From Clostridium sp. (GTDB lineage: Bacteria > Bacillota > Clostridia > Clostridiales > Clostridiaceae): a stretch of 64,000 nucleotides of DNA. A model generated the notes under the pieces. The model was not told the DNA's origin. It was given only the letters and a program-made list of their open reading frames with translations, and did not search any database. Both the position numbers and the translations under genes were made by a program. Below are positions 20,749-31,100 of the stretch, piece after piece (position 1 is the stretch's first letter; each line of letters begins with the position of its first letter). The DNA is taken from the NCBI GenBank assembly GCA_028692255.1, contig JAQUXS010000002.1, positions 1 to 64,000 on the forward strand, given 5' to 3'.

Positions 20749-21483
20749 CTAATTCTTTTTAAGTTTTAATGATATTACATTTATTATTTTAAATAATATA
20801 CATGAACATACTCCAATCATTATACTTACTATTAATCTTTCTCTTCCATTTATAAGAAGATGACATGCGTTACAAATTATATTTACTACTACTGTCATTA
20901 TAATAACTACTGATATATATTTTCCTGCTTTTATCCTTTGCGAAAATATTATTACATACAATGAAATTAACCATAATAAAAAACCAATAATAAAGCCACC
21001 ACATATTGCTAGTGGTATTCCCGATAGCCATTGAAATTTAACCTTTCTAATAATAGCTGATACAAAAAATGTTATATACATTATTATTGATATAAGCTCA
21101 CATATTCTCCAAAACAACCTATATCTTGCCCAATTAGGTACCTCTTCTTTCACCTCTAATTTACATACAGCTTTTATCACTTCTAGTATATGCCTATCCC
21201 AATATTTTTTATTTCCCTTATTTTCTTCATAGTGACTGCCTTCAATATTAGTTGGGTCATTTCTATACTTACTTAATTTTTTTGCGGCATATAAGCTGTA
21301 TCCTACTAAAACTCCTGAGGAAATAACAAAGATTATTGTCACTACTATATGTGATTTTCTCATAATGTTACCCATTGCTAACATAATTAAAACAATCACT
21401 GCTACAATACAAAATGCTCTACGTATATACTTTTTTGACTCTTTTTTGTATTCATTTTCATTTTTCATAATGGATTCCTCCAC
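20749..21483 (-). CDS. Polytopic membrane protein, tandem copy 2
   Basis: MEESIMKNENEYKKESKKYIRRAFC... paralogue of 19920-20654. Confidence 0.75.
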   Translation of the reverse strand: MEESIMKNENEYKKESKKYIRRAFCIVAVIVLIMLAMGNIMRKSHIVVTIIFVISSGVLVGYSLYAAKKLSKYRNDPTNIEGSHYEENKGNKKYWDRHILEVIKAVCKLEVKEEVPNWARYRLFWRICELISIIMYITFFVSAIIRKVKFQWLSGIPLAICGGFIIGFLLWLISLYVIIFSQRIKAGKYISVVIIMTVVVNIICNACHLLINGRERLIVSIMIGVCSCILFKIINVISLKLKKN

Positions 21484-21507
21484 ATCTGTATATTCTTATT
21501 TTTACTT

Positions 21508-22821
21508 CTATTTCCAATCTTTTTTAATGCCCTCATAAGATGAATGTATTCCATAAATATCATTCAAAGCTGCAGCTCCCTTAGTTGTATCAGCAAGTCC
21601 TGATGCAAAACTATATGCTGTTGATCTTTCATACCCTCTTGCAAATGCCGCTTTCATATCACCAACATATGTTTTTCCAAGCTTAAAAGTATCCATCAAT
21701 GACTCATTAGTAAAACTATTTTTTAAACACCTTGATGAAAATTGTGCAACTGGACTTACACTCTCTTTTATAGAATTCATGGCACTTATAGAATTTCCAT
21801 TTTTAAACTCATCTAACGAATTGCTCAATTCTCTAACTCCTGATTTTGTTTTAAATACATTCCAATCCCCATCAAATAATCCTTTATACTCACTTGCTTT
21901 AGTAGCCACTCCCTTTACTACATTAATTGCTTTTTCTGATCTAGTTAACACCTCTCCTCCTTTAATTGCAGAATTAATCTCTTCTGCTGTTTTAGCTACA
22001 GTTCCAGCTTTGCTAGCTTCCTCTGCAGGATTTAATACTAATGACGCTACTGCAATTCCTCCATCACTTGCATTATATATTGCGTCTCCAACTTTTCCTC
22101 CACCTTCGAATCCCATATGATTCCCTATCCCTTTTGTAATATTGCTTAAACCTGTTTTTAATGGATTAAATCCTCCTTCATCATTTTTATCAGCTGATGC
22201 AGCCTCTATTAAATCTGATACTCCAAATATAAATGCCGCTGCTGCTAATGCAATAAAACCACCTGATGCAACAGTTAGTACTCCAAAACCTATTGTTGCT
22301 ATTGCACTTATAATTGCTATTCCTTTTTTACTCGTCACCGCACTCAATATAGATTTTACAGCACCCTTTATATCATCCCAGCTAAGTGTCTTAGGCTCTT
22401 CCCTCTTAAAAATTTTTTCCTCAGTATTTCTTGCTTCCTTCTTATATTCAACAAAGTCACTGTTTATCTCTTTTTTTATCTTTGACTGCTCTTTATTGAA
22501 AAATGCCCTTGCATGCTCTGGGTCTGTACATATTTTTACCATACTACCTGCTGTGTCCCTATCTAGTTCTGCAAAACGTCTTACTGCTTCCGATACTATT
22601 TGTTTAATTTCCACTAATCCTGCATTTACCTTCTGTCCTTTTCCATAACAGCTGTACATTACATTGGAGGCATATCTTGCACTTCTCCCTGCATTATTTG
22701 AGTCCAGTTCATTTACTGTTGACTTTACTTCATTCTGCATATTTAATACTTCATTTATCAATTGCTGTACCTGTGATGCACATTGATTTAATTCCCCTGA
22801 ATTTAAAAGTATCTCTCCCAT
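21508..22821 (-). CDS. Putative T7SS effector-like protein: WXG100-like helical N-terminus, hydrophobic Gly/Ala region, unknown C-terminus
   Basis: N-terminal ~145 aa nearly identical to 25928-27154, C-terminus unrelated; directly downstream of WXG100 genes. Confidence 0.65.
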   Translation of the reverse strand: MGEILLNSGELNQCASQVQQLINEVLNMQNEVKSTVNELDSNNAGRSARYASNVMYSCYGKGQKVNAGLVEIKQIVSEAVRRFAELDRDTAGSMVKICTDPEHARAFFNKEQSKIKKEINSDFVEYKKEARNTEEKIFKREEPKTLSWDDIKGAVKSILSAVTSKKGIAIISAIATIGFGVLTVASGGFIALAAAAFIFGVSDLIEAASADKNDEGGFNPLKTGLSNITKGIGNHMGFEGGGKVGDAIYNASDGGIAVASLVLNPAEEASKAGTVAKTAEEINSAIKGGEVLTRSEKAINVVKGVATKASEYKGLFDGDWNVFKTKSGVRELSNSLDEFKNGNSISAMNSIKESVSPVAQFSSRCLKNSFTNESLMDTFKLGKTYVGDMKAAFARGYERSTAYSFASGLADTTKGAAALNDIYGIHSSYEGIKKDWK

Positions 22822-22858
22822 TTTTATATCACCTCAAAAATTTACTCATAATCTAACA

Positions 22859-23134
22859 TTAGCAACTCTCATCTGTCTCCTGAAACATTTCCACTATCTG
22901 TGATAGACTGTTCCCTAGTTTTGCAAAATGATCTACATAGGCACTCAATTTGCTTACAGTATTTTCATTTAATTCCTGCAAAAAAGCATTCTTTGAATCT
23001 CCTACCCAGTTGCTATCCAAACCTGCTGCATAACCATTTATTCTGCTTACCATGTTTTCTATTTCTTGTGCCTCATTCATAAAATTATTCGCTACTTGTC
23101 CAATAATCTCTGATTGCATTTTTATTTCATACAT
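22859..23134 (-). CDS. WXG100-family protein (WVG variant)
   Basis: 91 aa helical protein, GLDSNWVGDSKNAFLQEL. Confidence 0.82.
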   Translation of the reverse strand: MYEIKMQSEIIGQVANNFMNEAQEIENMVSRINGYAAGLDSNWVGDSKNAFLQELNENTVSKLSAYVDHFAKLGNSLSQIVEMFQETDESC

Positions 23135-23148
23135 AAATTCTTCACCCC

Positions 23149-23445
23149 TTATCTATCTGTTGATTTTAGATTGTTCGATACTCTCCTTAGCTCAGATGAT
23201 GCTCTTCTTAAATTTTCTGTATATCTACTTATAGTGCTTTTCCAATTATTATATTTGCCATTAAATGAGTCTCCTGCTCTTCCATTCCAGTTTGCATCCA
23301 TACGTCCTGATATACCATTTATTTTATTTAGTATATTTTCTGCTTGACTGCTTAATGAACTATATTTTCTTGCTAATTTATCTAATTCCTCTGTATTTGC
23401 TCTAATCTCATTTTCTTTTCTAATCTCGTATGCACTCAAATCCAT
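23149..23445 (-). CDS. WXG100-family protein
   Basis: 98 aa, RMDANWNGRAGDSFNGKYNNWKSTI. Confidence 0.85.
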   Translation of the reverse strand: MDLSAYEIRKENEIRANTEELDKLARKYSSLSSQAENILNKINGISGRMDANWNGRAGDSFNGKYNNWKSTISRYTENLRRASSELRRVSNNLKSTDR

Positions 23446-23501
23446 TTTCTACACCTCTTCATATCGATTTATTATAATTTTGCATAATTATAACTCATTT
23501 T

Positions 23502-23666
23502 CTAAATGTTCCTTTGTGAATGCCTATAAATTAATTCAGAAATTACTCCCGTTAACACTATTATTGACACTCCTGTTTTAACTAATTTTGCATTCTTATA
23601 TACAACAAATTCATATATGAGAAATATAATAAAAATTACATATATTAATCTTATTAATGATCTCAT
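23502..23666 (-). CDS. Small membrane protein, 54 aa (not in supplied ORF track)
   Basis: Minus-strand ATG..TAG reads MRSLIRLIYVIFIIFLIYEFVVYKNAKLVKTGVSIIVLTGVISELIYRHSQRNI; start is 4 nt past the preceding TPR stop. Confidence 0.55.
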   Translation of the reverse strand: MRSLIRLIYVIFIIFLIYEFVVYKNAKLVKTGVSIIVLTGVISELIYRHSQRNI

Positions 23667-23669
23667 TCC

Positions 23670-25284
23670 TTATCCTCTAATCTTTCTCAGTTCAATTAAT
23701 TTTCTCTCTATAACTTTGGGATATGTTTCTCCATTTTCTATTATTCTTTTTAAAAAATAAACTGCTTCCTCTCTCTTTCCTACTGCTAGATACAATTTTG
23801 CCTGCATCAAATTTATTATTTCAGCCTCACCAAACATTTCAATATAAGCATGAAATAACTTTAATGCAATTTTATAATTCCCCTGTCTTATTAAATAATA
23901 ACCTTCAATTGCATTATCTTCTGGATAATCCATACCTTTTGTCGCTCGTTCCTCTATATCCAATCCGTACATTTCATTTATTGACTTAGATAAAAATGTA
24001 TTGCAATATCCAATATTCTTTCGGATATTTACATAACATCGATCCAATATAAATAGTGCTCTTGAATTCACAAAGTATTTTGCATTTTGAGGATTATACC
24101 TTGCATTATGCCTTTGCATTATAAGTGCGAATTTAGCCAATGTTTCTTCATATATATATAGCTTCCTTATATCTTTTCTGCCTGTACAACATTTTTCCTA
24201 ATCTAAAAAATGCTATTCCCACTTCTCCATCTATTCCTAATATTTCATAATATAAATCTATTGCCTTTTTTTCTTTTCCTTCCAGTTCATAAACATATGC
24301 TTCTGCCATATACACGCTTATATTTTCTATACTTCTCTTTTTGCTTTCTTCTAAATATCTTAATGCTTCTTCTAATTTTCTCTGATTAATCAAAGCTACA
24401 GCCTTTGCATAATATCCAGCATAGTTATGTTTATTTATATCTATTAACTGGCTAGTTATTTTTTCTGCTTCTTCGTAATCTCCAACATAATTATAGGCTT
24501 CAGTTATGTAGTAAATTACCTCCTCATCGTTTGGCTTAATAGAAAGATATTTATTATATTCTTCTATTGCCTCCTTATATCTTCCCATTTGTTCTAATAC
24601 ATATTCTTTTAGTCCATAAAAATCTGCATTATTTTTATCCTTTTTTATTAATTTTTATATTACTTCTAGCGCTTCTTCTCTATTTTCAAGTCTGTTTTCT
24701 ATTACAGCTTTTCTATACATTAAATTTATGCTGCTTCCATAATTTTTTAATCCTTTGTCACAAACCTTTTTAGCAGTGTTTATTTTATATTTATATAGAT
24801 ATATATCTATTTTTCTTGCACATATTTCTTCATTCTCTTTTAACTTTTTCAGCTTTCTCATTTTAACTTTTGCTTCTTTTTTACTTTTCAATTTTCCAAA
24901 ATACCCTACATCAAACTTACTATTTTCATATATATATTTCTTCATAAATGGAAGATTTTCTTCAATATCAAACAATTTATAAAGCCCAAAATAACTAGCA
25001 TAATACAAAACAAGTAGCGCCGTTCCGGACATTGCCATTCCAAAAATTATATCTGCAACTACCACCCAGCCTATTCCTACTGAAAGCTTTATGTGATAAG
25101 CATACATATGCCAGCTAAATATAATTTGTGTTATTATTGCACATTCTATAATGTAAACCACCGTACTCCACATAGGAATTCTTCCATATGTTTCACCAAA
25201 AATAATTTCATTTTGATGCATAAACCAGTATATTATGTTCTCTATATTGAACTTTTTTCTATTTTTATATACTTTCTTTTTCAT
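23670..25284 (-). pseudogene. Membrane-anchored TPR protein gene broken into three ORFs by an in-frame TAA and a TA-repeat frameshift
   Basis: 24655-25284, 24148-24588 and 23670-24140 read as one TPR protein if TAA at 24655-24657 is sense and one TA is added at about 24151-24160. Confidence 0.75.
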
Positions 25285-25395
25285 AAATTATAGCCTCGAA
25301 GTTAATACTCAATTTTTCTTAATTGTTCATCTTCTTCAACTCTTATTTTCATTTTTCCTATGCATGCGTTTATATGATTATTAGTTTTCTTGTCG

Positions 25396-25899
25396 CTATT
25401 GCTTTCTCTCTGTAATCTTTCCTATTATTAGAAATGCTATATTCATAATAATGGCTAATACAATACATATTTTTGTTAATATGTATTGTCCAGTAACAAA
25501 CGACATTATAACAACTAATATTGGTATTAGTGTTCCTATATTTCTTATTCTATTTATTATTGTTTTTTTACTTGTATTTATTATTCCAATTGCTATCAAA
25601 TTCATTGTTATTACTAAAAAAACACCATATGTCATTAAAGAAAAAAATAAACTGCTCATAATTAAAATTAAAACTAATCCAATTTTAATCTCATTACCAC
25701 TATTTCCATTACCTGAATTTGTATATCTGCTAATGCAGCAATACACAATAAAGCTTATAGTACAATACACATACATAATTAAAATCGTCCATTTTGGGAC
25801 TTTTTCTTCTATAGGGAGCCTGCACTGTCCTTTTATCATCTCTAATGGTCTTTTCGCCCAATATAATATATTTTCTAAATTAAATTTTGTTCTATCCAT
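25396..25899 (-). CDS. Small polytopic membrane protein
   Basis: About four TM segments; juxtamembrane NLENILYWAKRPLEMIKGQCRLPIEEKVPKW resembles the 244-aa proteins. Confidence 0.65.
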   Translation of the reverse strand: MDRTKFNLENILYWAKRPLEMIKGQCRLPIEEKVPKWTILIMYVYCTISFIVYCCISRYTNSGNGNSGNEIKIGLVLILIMSSLFFSLMTYGVFLVITMNLIAIGIINTSKKTIINRIRNIGTLIPILVVIMSFVTGQYILTKICIVLAIIMNIAFLIIGKITERKQ

Positions 25900-25927
25900 A
25901 AATTCACCAGTTTTCTACTTTTTCATT

Positions 25928-27154
25928 TTAATTTGATGCAGGTTCAGGTTGTGTAAAGTATTTTTTTGTTGGATTCCAACCTGCTAAATCACTGCCTAAA
26001 GAAAGTGGTCTTATTACCCTTGCAACTTCATCTGACCTTCGTGAAACTTCTAAATAATCATAGCCAAATTTTAATGCATCTTTTATTTTATTTCCATTTT
26101 CTGCTTCATCATATATATATCCTGCTGTGTCTTTTACTTCAGTTACTATTGATTTATAATTAGCTTTTGCTAATTCTTTCATCCCTGTCCAGGTTTCATT
26201 CACTTTAATATCTCCTGCAATATTTTTCCAATAATAATCACTTCCTAATTTTACAGTAGATTTAACTCTATTTAATACTTTTTCTGCTGTAATTCCATCT
26301 GAAAAAATATTTTTTGCAGAACTAATAGTTTGTGGAATATTCTTAACATTTTTCAATGCTGCTACTACTCCATTTGGGCTAGTAAACATAGCTGTAAATG
26401 AAAGTCCACTTTCTACGCCTCCATACCAATTTCCTACATCAACATTAAGGCTCTTGTCACTGAAATTTTTATGTTCTTTGAAACTTATTATAGCTCTATA
26501 CCCCACATCTCTTAATGGATTAAATCCACTTTTGCTAGCAAAATTCTCCCAACAATCTGACAGTCCATGTGCTAACAAAATACTTCCTATTACTATAGCA
26601 GGTAGTCCTCCCACAGCAACTGTTAATATTCCACCTGCAACTGTTAATATAGCTTGTACTTTAGGATTTGCAAAGAATTTTTTAATAGATTTTCCAACAC
26701 CCTTTATATCATCCCAAAGTGTCTTAGGCTCTTCCCTCTTAAATGTCTGCTTTTCAGTACTTTTTGCTTCCTTCTTATATTCCACAAAGTCACTATTTAT
26801 TTCCTTTTTTATCTTTGACTGCTCTTTATTGAAAAATGCCCTTGCATGCTCTGGGTCTGTACATATTTTTACCATACTCCCTGCTGTATCCCTATCCAGT
26901 TCTGCAAAACGTCTTATTGCTTCCGATACTATTTGTTTAATCTCAACTAATCCTGCATTTACCTTCTGTCCTTTTCCATAACAGCTATACATTACATTGG
27001 AGGCATATCTTGCACTTCTCCCTGCATTATTTGAGTCTAATTCATTTACTGTTGACTTCACTTCATTCTGCATATTTAATACTTCACTTATCAATTGCTG
27101 TACCTGTGATGCACATTGACTTAATTCCCCTGAATTTAAAAGTATATCTCCCAT
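25928..27154 (-). CDS. Putative T7SS effector-like protein, paralogue of 21508-22821 with a different C-terminus
   Basis: Shared N-terminus MGDILLNSGELSQCASQVQQLISEVLNMQNEVKST...; hydrophobic AILTVAGGILTVAVGGLPAIVIGSILL. Confidence 0.65.
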   Translation of the reverse strand: MGDILLNSGELSQCASQVQQLISEVLNMQNEVKSTVNELDSNNAGRSARYASNVMYSCYGKGQKVNAGLVEIKQIVSEAIRRFAELDRDTAGSMVKICTDPEHARAFFNKEQSKIKKEINSDFVEYKKEAKSTEKQTFKREEPKTLWDDIKGVGKSIKKFFANPKVQAILTVAGGILTVAVGGLPAIVIGSILLAHGLSDCWENFASKSGFNPLRDVGYRAIISFKEHKNFSDKSLNVDVGNWYGGVESGLSFTAMFTSPNGVVAALKNVKNIPQTISSAKNIFSDGITAEKVLNRVKSTVKLGSDYYWKNIAGDIKVNETWTGMKELAKANYKSIVTEVKDTAGYIYDEAENGNKIKDALKFGYDYLEVSRRSDEVARVIRPLSLGSDLAGWNPTKKYFTQPEPASN

Positions 27155-27177
27155 TTTTATATCACCTCTTACCCTTT

Positions 27178-27477
27178 TTAATCTATTTGCATTTTCCCTG
27201 CAATTTCACCATCTGTATCCTCAAATGCTTGTGTTATTTCTATCAAAGCTTTATTTATTTTATCAAAATTATCTGCATACTTGCTTATCTTTGTTACTGT
27301 ATCCACATCTAATTCCTGCATGAATTTTTCTTTTGTGGTTCCTGACCAGTTCCCATTTAATGTGTTTTTATATCCATTTATTCTATCTACCATTTCTCTT
27401 ATATTGTCTGCTTCAGTGGCAAATTTAGCTGCTGCATCTCTCACTGCATCACTATTCATTTTAATTTGATCTGCCAT
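27178..27477 (-). CDS. WXG100-family protein
   Basis: 99 aa, TLNGNWSGTTKEKFMQEL. Confidence 0.85.
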   Translation of the reverse strand: MADQIKMNSDAVRDAAAKFATEADNIREMVDRINGYKNTLNGNWSGTTKEKFMQELDVDTVTKISKYADNFDKINKALIEITQAFEDTDGEIAGKMQID

Positions 27478-27510
27478 TTGAAAATCTCCTTTTTATTTTA
27501 ATATTGTAAA

Positions 27511-27540
27511 ATGACGAAGCCCCAAAAATGGCTTCATCAT
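27511..27540. other. Intercistronic hairpin downstream of the EsxA-like gene
   Basis: ATGACGAAGCCCCAAAAATGGCTTCATCAT inverted repeat; possible attenuator or RNA processing site. Confidence 0.5.
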
Positions 27541-27563
27541 TTTTTTGTTACATTAAACAAATA

Positions 27564-27836
27564 TTAATAATTTGAATCTGTTGTTCTGAATTTTTGAGCC
27601 TGCTGTTTTAATTCTTGTGATATTTGTGCTAATAACTGTACATATCCTGTCATTGTTTTGCTCCACTGTTGATATTCACCAAAGAATTTAGTGGCTGATA
27701 CACCATTCCATTCTTCTTGAACTTGTCCAACTCCTGATCCTAAGTTACTTACCATCTGTTGTGATTCCTCACTTGATTGTGAAAATTTTGCTGCTAAACC
27801 TTCTAGTTCTTCTGGAGTAATTCTTATTAATGCCAT
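27564..27836 (-). CDS. esxA: WXG100-family protein, EsxA/YukE-like (start moved to MALIRITPEEL)
   Basis: GQVQEEWNGVSATKFFGEYQQWSKTM; adjacent to yukD-like and essC-like genes. Confidence 0.9.
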   Translation of the reverse strand: MALIRITPEELEGLAAKFSQSSEESQQMVSNLGSGVGQVQEEWNGVSATKFFGEYQQWSKTMTGYVQLLAQISQELKQQAQKFRTTDSNY

Positions 27837-27840
27837 TTTT

Positions 27841-28125
27841 CTACACCTCATTAAATTTTTTTATTTTTAGGATGTTTCCATCCCAAATAGCGTTTTTTCT
27901 TAGAGTCGAATCCTTATCAAGCTGTTTTTCATCTAGATAAAATGATACTTTTTCTAGAGTTTCTTCACTTACTTCATCTATTCCTAATAATGCAGGATAA
28001 ACAAATTTCATGATATTATTTAGGCTTTCATCTAAGGGCAAATCAAAATCTGCTTGTCTGTTTGCTTTTTCTAATCTTATTGTTAAAATAATATTATTTA
28101 TAGTACTCATAACAAACACCCCCAT
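27841..28125 (-). CDS. YukD/EsaB-like ubiquitin-fold protein
   Basis: Small acidic beta-rich protein between esxA and essC; DLPLDESLNNIMKFVYPALL. Confidence 0.6.
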   Translation of the reverse strand: MGVFVMSTINNIILTIRLEKANRQADFDLPLDESLNNIMKFVYPALLGIDEVSEETLEKVSFYLDEKQLDKDSTLRKNAIWDGNILKIKKFNEV

Positions 28126-31100
28126 TCAACTCTTATTATTTAATTCATTTATATAATCTAAAAATTTCATATCGCCTTCAAAAGGTGTTGGAATTTTGAT
28201 TGGCACAATTTTCTTATTTACTATTAAGAACCCTTCCCCTTGCTTTAATATTTTTTTTGAATATTCAAGTCCAGGGGATATGTTACTAAACACTGAATCT
28301 ATATTATTATTAAATATTATCCCTGTTTCACATGATTTTATTGACTTTGCAATGCCTTCCCATGCACGTGTAAATTGAGAAATATCATCTGCAATTATCA
28401 CATGTATGCCCATACCTTTACCATTATTAATTATCCATTCCACTTCGTTAGAAAGTGCCTCATTAAATCTATCTTTAAAATTTGATATTGTATCAATTAC
28501 AATAAATATATTACCTTTTTTATCTATAATCTTATTTTTAGCTTTGCCTCCAAATTCCATTCGAAGGTCTCTTAACATGATTTTTCTTTCTGAAATTTCA
28601 TCCTTAATTTCTTTTAAATTTTTTATAAGCTGATCCTCTGTTTCAATGTAGGCATTTATACACTCTAATTTTTGAAGTGTAAACATTCCAAGGTCTTCAG
28701 AATCAACTATATATATTTTGTTATTTTCCTTTTTTGATGTTTCTGCTAATGTCATTACAAAAGCTGTTAAAAAGTTCGTTTTTCCACAACCTGCACTACC
28801 CGCAATTACCATATGGTCTACATCTAAAAGATTTAAATGCATGCCTTCAAGATTATCTGTATTTACACCTATAGGGACCATGTTATTATAGTTAAATCCA
28901 TGCAGTGTGTAATTTAGAAAATCATTTCCATGCAAAAATTCATGCAGTGGTAATATTCCTTTAAGTACCGGCAATTTTTTAACTTTTATATGCGGATTTC
29001 TACTATTAATTTCTTCAATTTTTTCTCTTATCTTTTGGCTCCAACCAAATTCATCTGACTTAACAGGAAGAGCTGTTTGAAATTCTAATACCTTCTCAAG
29101 TTTAAATAATCCACGTCCCTCTAATTTATCTGGTGAAACTCCACTTGTCATCCTACCAAATATTTCATTGTATTCTGTTTTATCATTTAAATTATATGCA
29201 AGTGAATAGGTTATGTTTTCTTTTATCTTATTCATTATTGAATTACTTGTTATTGCTGTATAAATTACATGAACCCCAAGGCTTGCCCCATCTCTTACTA
29301 TCTTTACCAATTTATCTAAAAAATCAGGATAAGTTGATATAAATACATTTATATTGTCAATTATGAATATTACACTAGGAATTTTATTTCCAGTTTTATT
29401 ATTATAATCAGTTATACTCATAGTGCTTGTTGAAGATAGTAATCTTTTTCTACTATCTATTTCTTTAATAATAAAATTCAGTAATTTCTTAGATCTATCC
29501 ATATCACTTCCAAGTACTACTTCTCCTATATGAACTAACGATCCAAATAAATTCAATGTACCATTCCCACAATCTAGAATATAAAAGTTTAAATATTCTG
29601 GTGAATTTTTTCCTGCTAGTTCTAAAATTACAGTTTGTAAAAATATAGTTTTTCCCATACCTGCTGATCCATACAATGCTATGTGATTTTCCTTTTCTAT
29701 ATCCACTCCAAGAATATTCTGGCATTGATTATAAGGATCATCATACATCCCTATAACCACTTTAAGGTCTGCTCTATCTTCACTGTTTGAAATTTCATCT
29801 ATATCTTCTAAATATATTTTATTTTCTAAAGGTGGAAGCCATGGTAGCTTTAGTTCATAATCCATATTGTCCTTACAATACTCTTTTATAGAATCTATTA
29901 TTTTAGAAAGTTGAGTTTCATTTGCTGCAGTTGTTTCATTTATTTTTTCCCTAATATCCACCCTTGTTCCATTTAAATTCACCATTAAAATAGGGTTTTC
30001 TCTTTTAGCTACATTCTTTTTATATTTTGCACCTGAAAAAGCAGATTGAATCAATTCATAAACAATATCATGTCCAACTTTTATATATGCTCGTCCAGGA
30101 TTAGAAATACTAGCCGCATCTGGTTTCCCAATAACAGCTCTGCTATCCTCGGTATCCTGAACTCTAAGACATATCTTTAAATTAGTATTTGTTTCTATCT
30201 GTGGATCAACTATGCCTGATGGCTTTTGTGTTGCTAAAATAAGATGTACTCCAAGACTTCTTCCAACTACTGCAACTTTTACAAGTTGCGTTATAAAATC
30301 AGGATCATTTTGTTTTAACTGTGCAAATTCATCCACTATTATTATTAAATGCGGTAATGGTTCGCTATGCTTTAATAATTTATAATTTTTTTGATATTCA
30401 TCTATATTGTTATATCCTAAACTTGTAAGTATTTTTTCCCTTCTCTTTATTTCGCTATCAATTGCTGTTATAGCTCTATATGATTGATTTCCACCAAGAT
30501 TTGTAACTATTCCTACTACATGTGGCATATCTTTAAATATATTAGACATACTGCCACCTTTATAATCTATCAATAAGAAGTTTACATATTCTGGGCTGAA
30601 ATGAACTCCTAAGGATGCTATTATAGTTTGAAGTATTTCACTTTTCCCTGCACCAGTTGTACCCGCTATAAGGCCATGTGGTCCATGCATCTTTTGATGT
30701 AAATCAAGATAAAACTTTTCTCCACTTTCCTTTATTCCAATTGGAACAGCTAGACTTTTATCGGAATTTGATTTGGACCATATGTCACTAAAATCAATTT
30801 CTTCTGGGTTATTTATATCCAGTTCTTCAAATAAAGATATTGACTTTGGAAGTTTATTTGAAAATGAATCCTTCTTTATCCTTAATGGTGCCATTAGTCT
30901 TGAATATTTCATGAGAATTCTATTATCTATTCTATCTGGTGTAAAATAAGTTTTTTCTGAAGAATTCTGAATGTTATAGCTTATTCCTTCACCTTCATCA
31001 ACATGAATTATATTGAAACAATCTCTTGGCAGGTTCCCTAGTTTATCTGATAAAAATATTGTTGTAATTTCCATATCTTCTTCAACGTTTAAAAGGAACT

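Noticed and set aside
22142-22648. 168-aa plus-strand ORF inside the effector-like gene
   Set aside because: Antisense to a convincing CDS; low-complexity hydrophobic translation typical of a reverse-frame shadow ORF
25300-25395. Short reading MKIRVEEDEQLRKIEY* between membrane-protein genes
   Set aside because: Only 16 codons; may be a remnant of a TPR C-terminus (compare ELRKIRG*) but too short to support
25451-26981. Plus-strand ORFs of 161 and 175 aa
   Set aside because: Antisense to the membrane and effector-like genes; no recognisable motifs and no RBS support
29504-29725. 73-aa minus-strand ORF within essC
   Set aside because: Out-of-frame reading inside a strongly supported CDS
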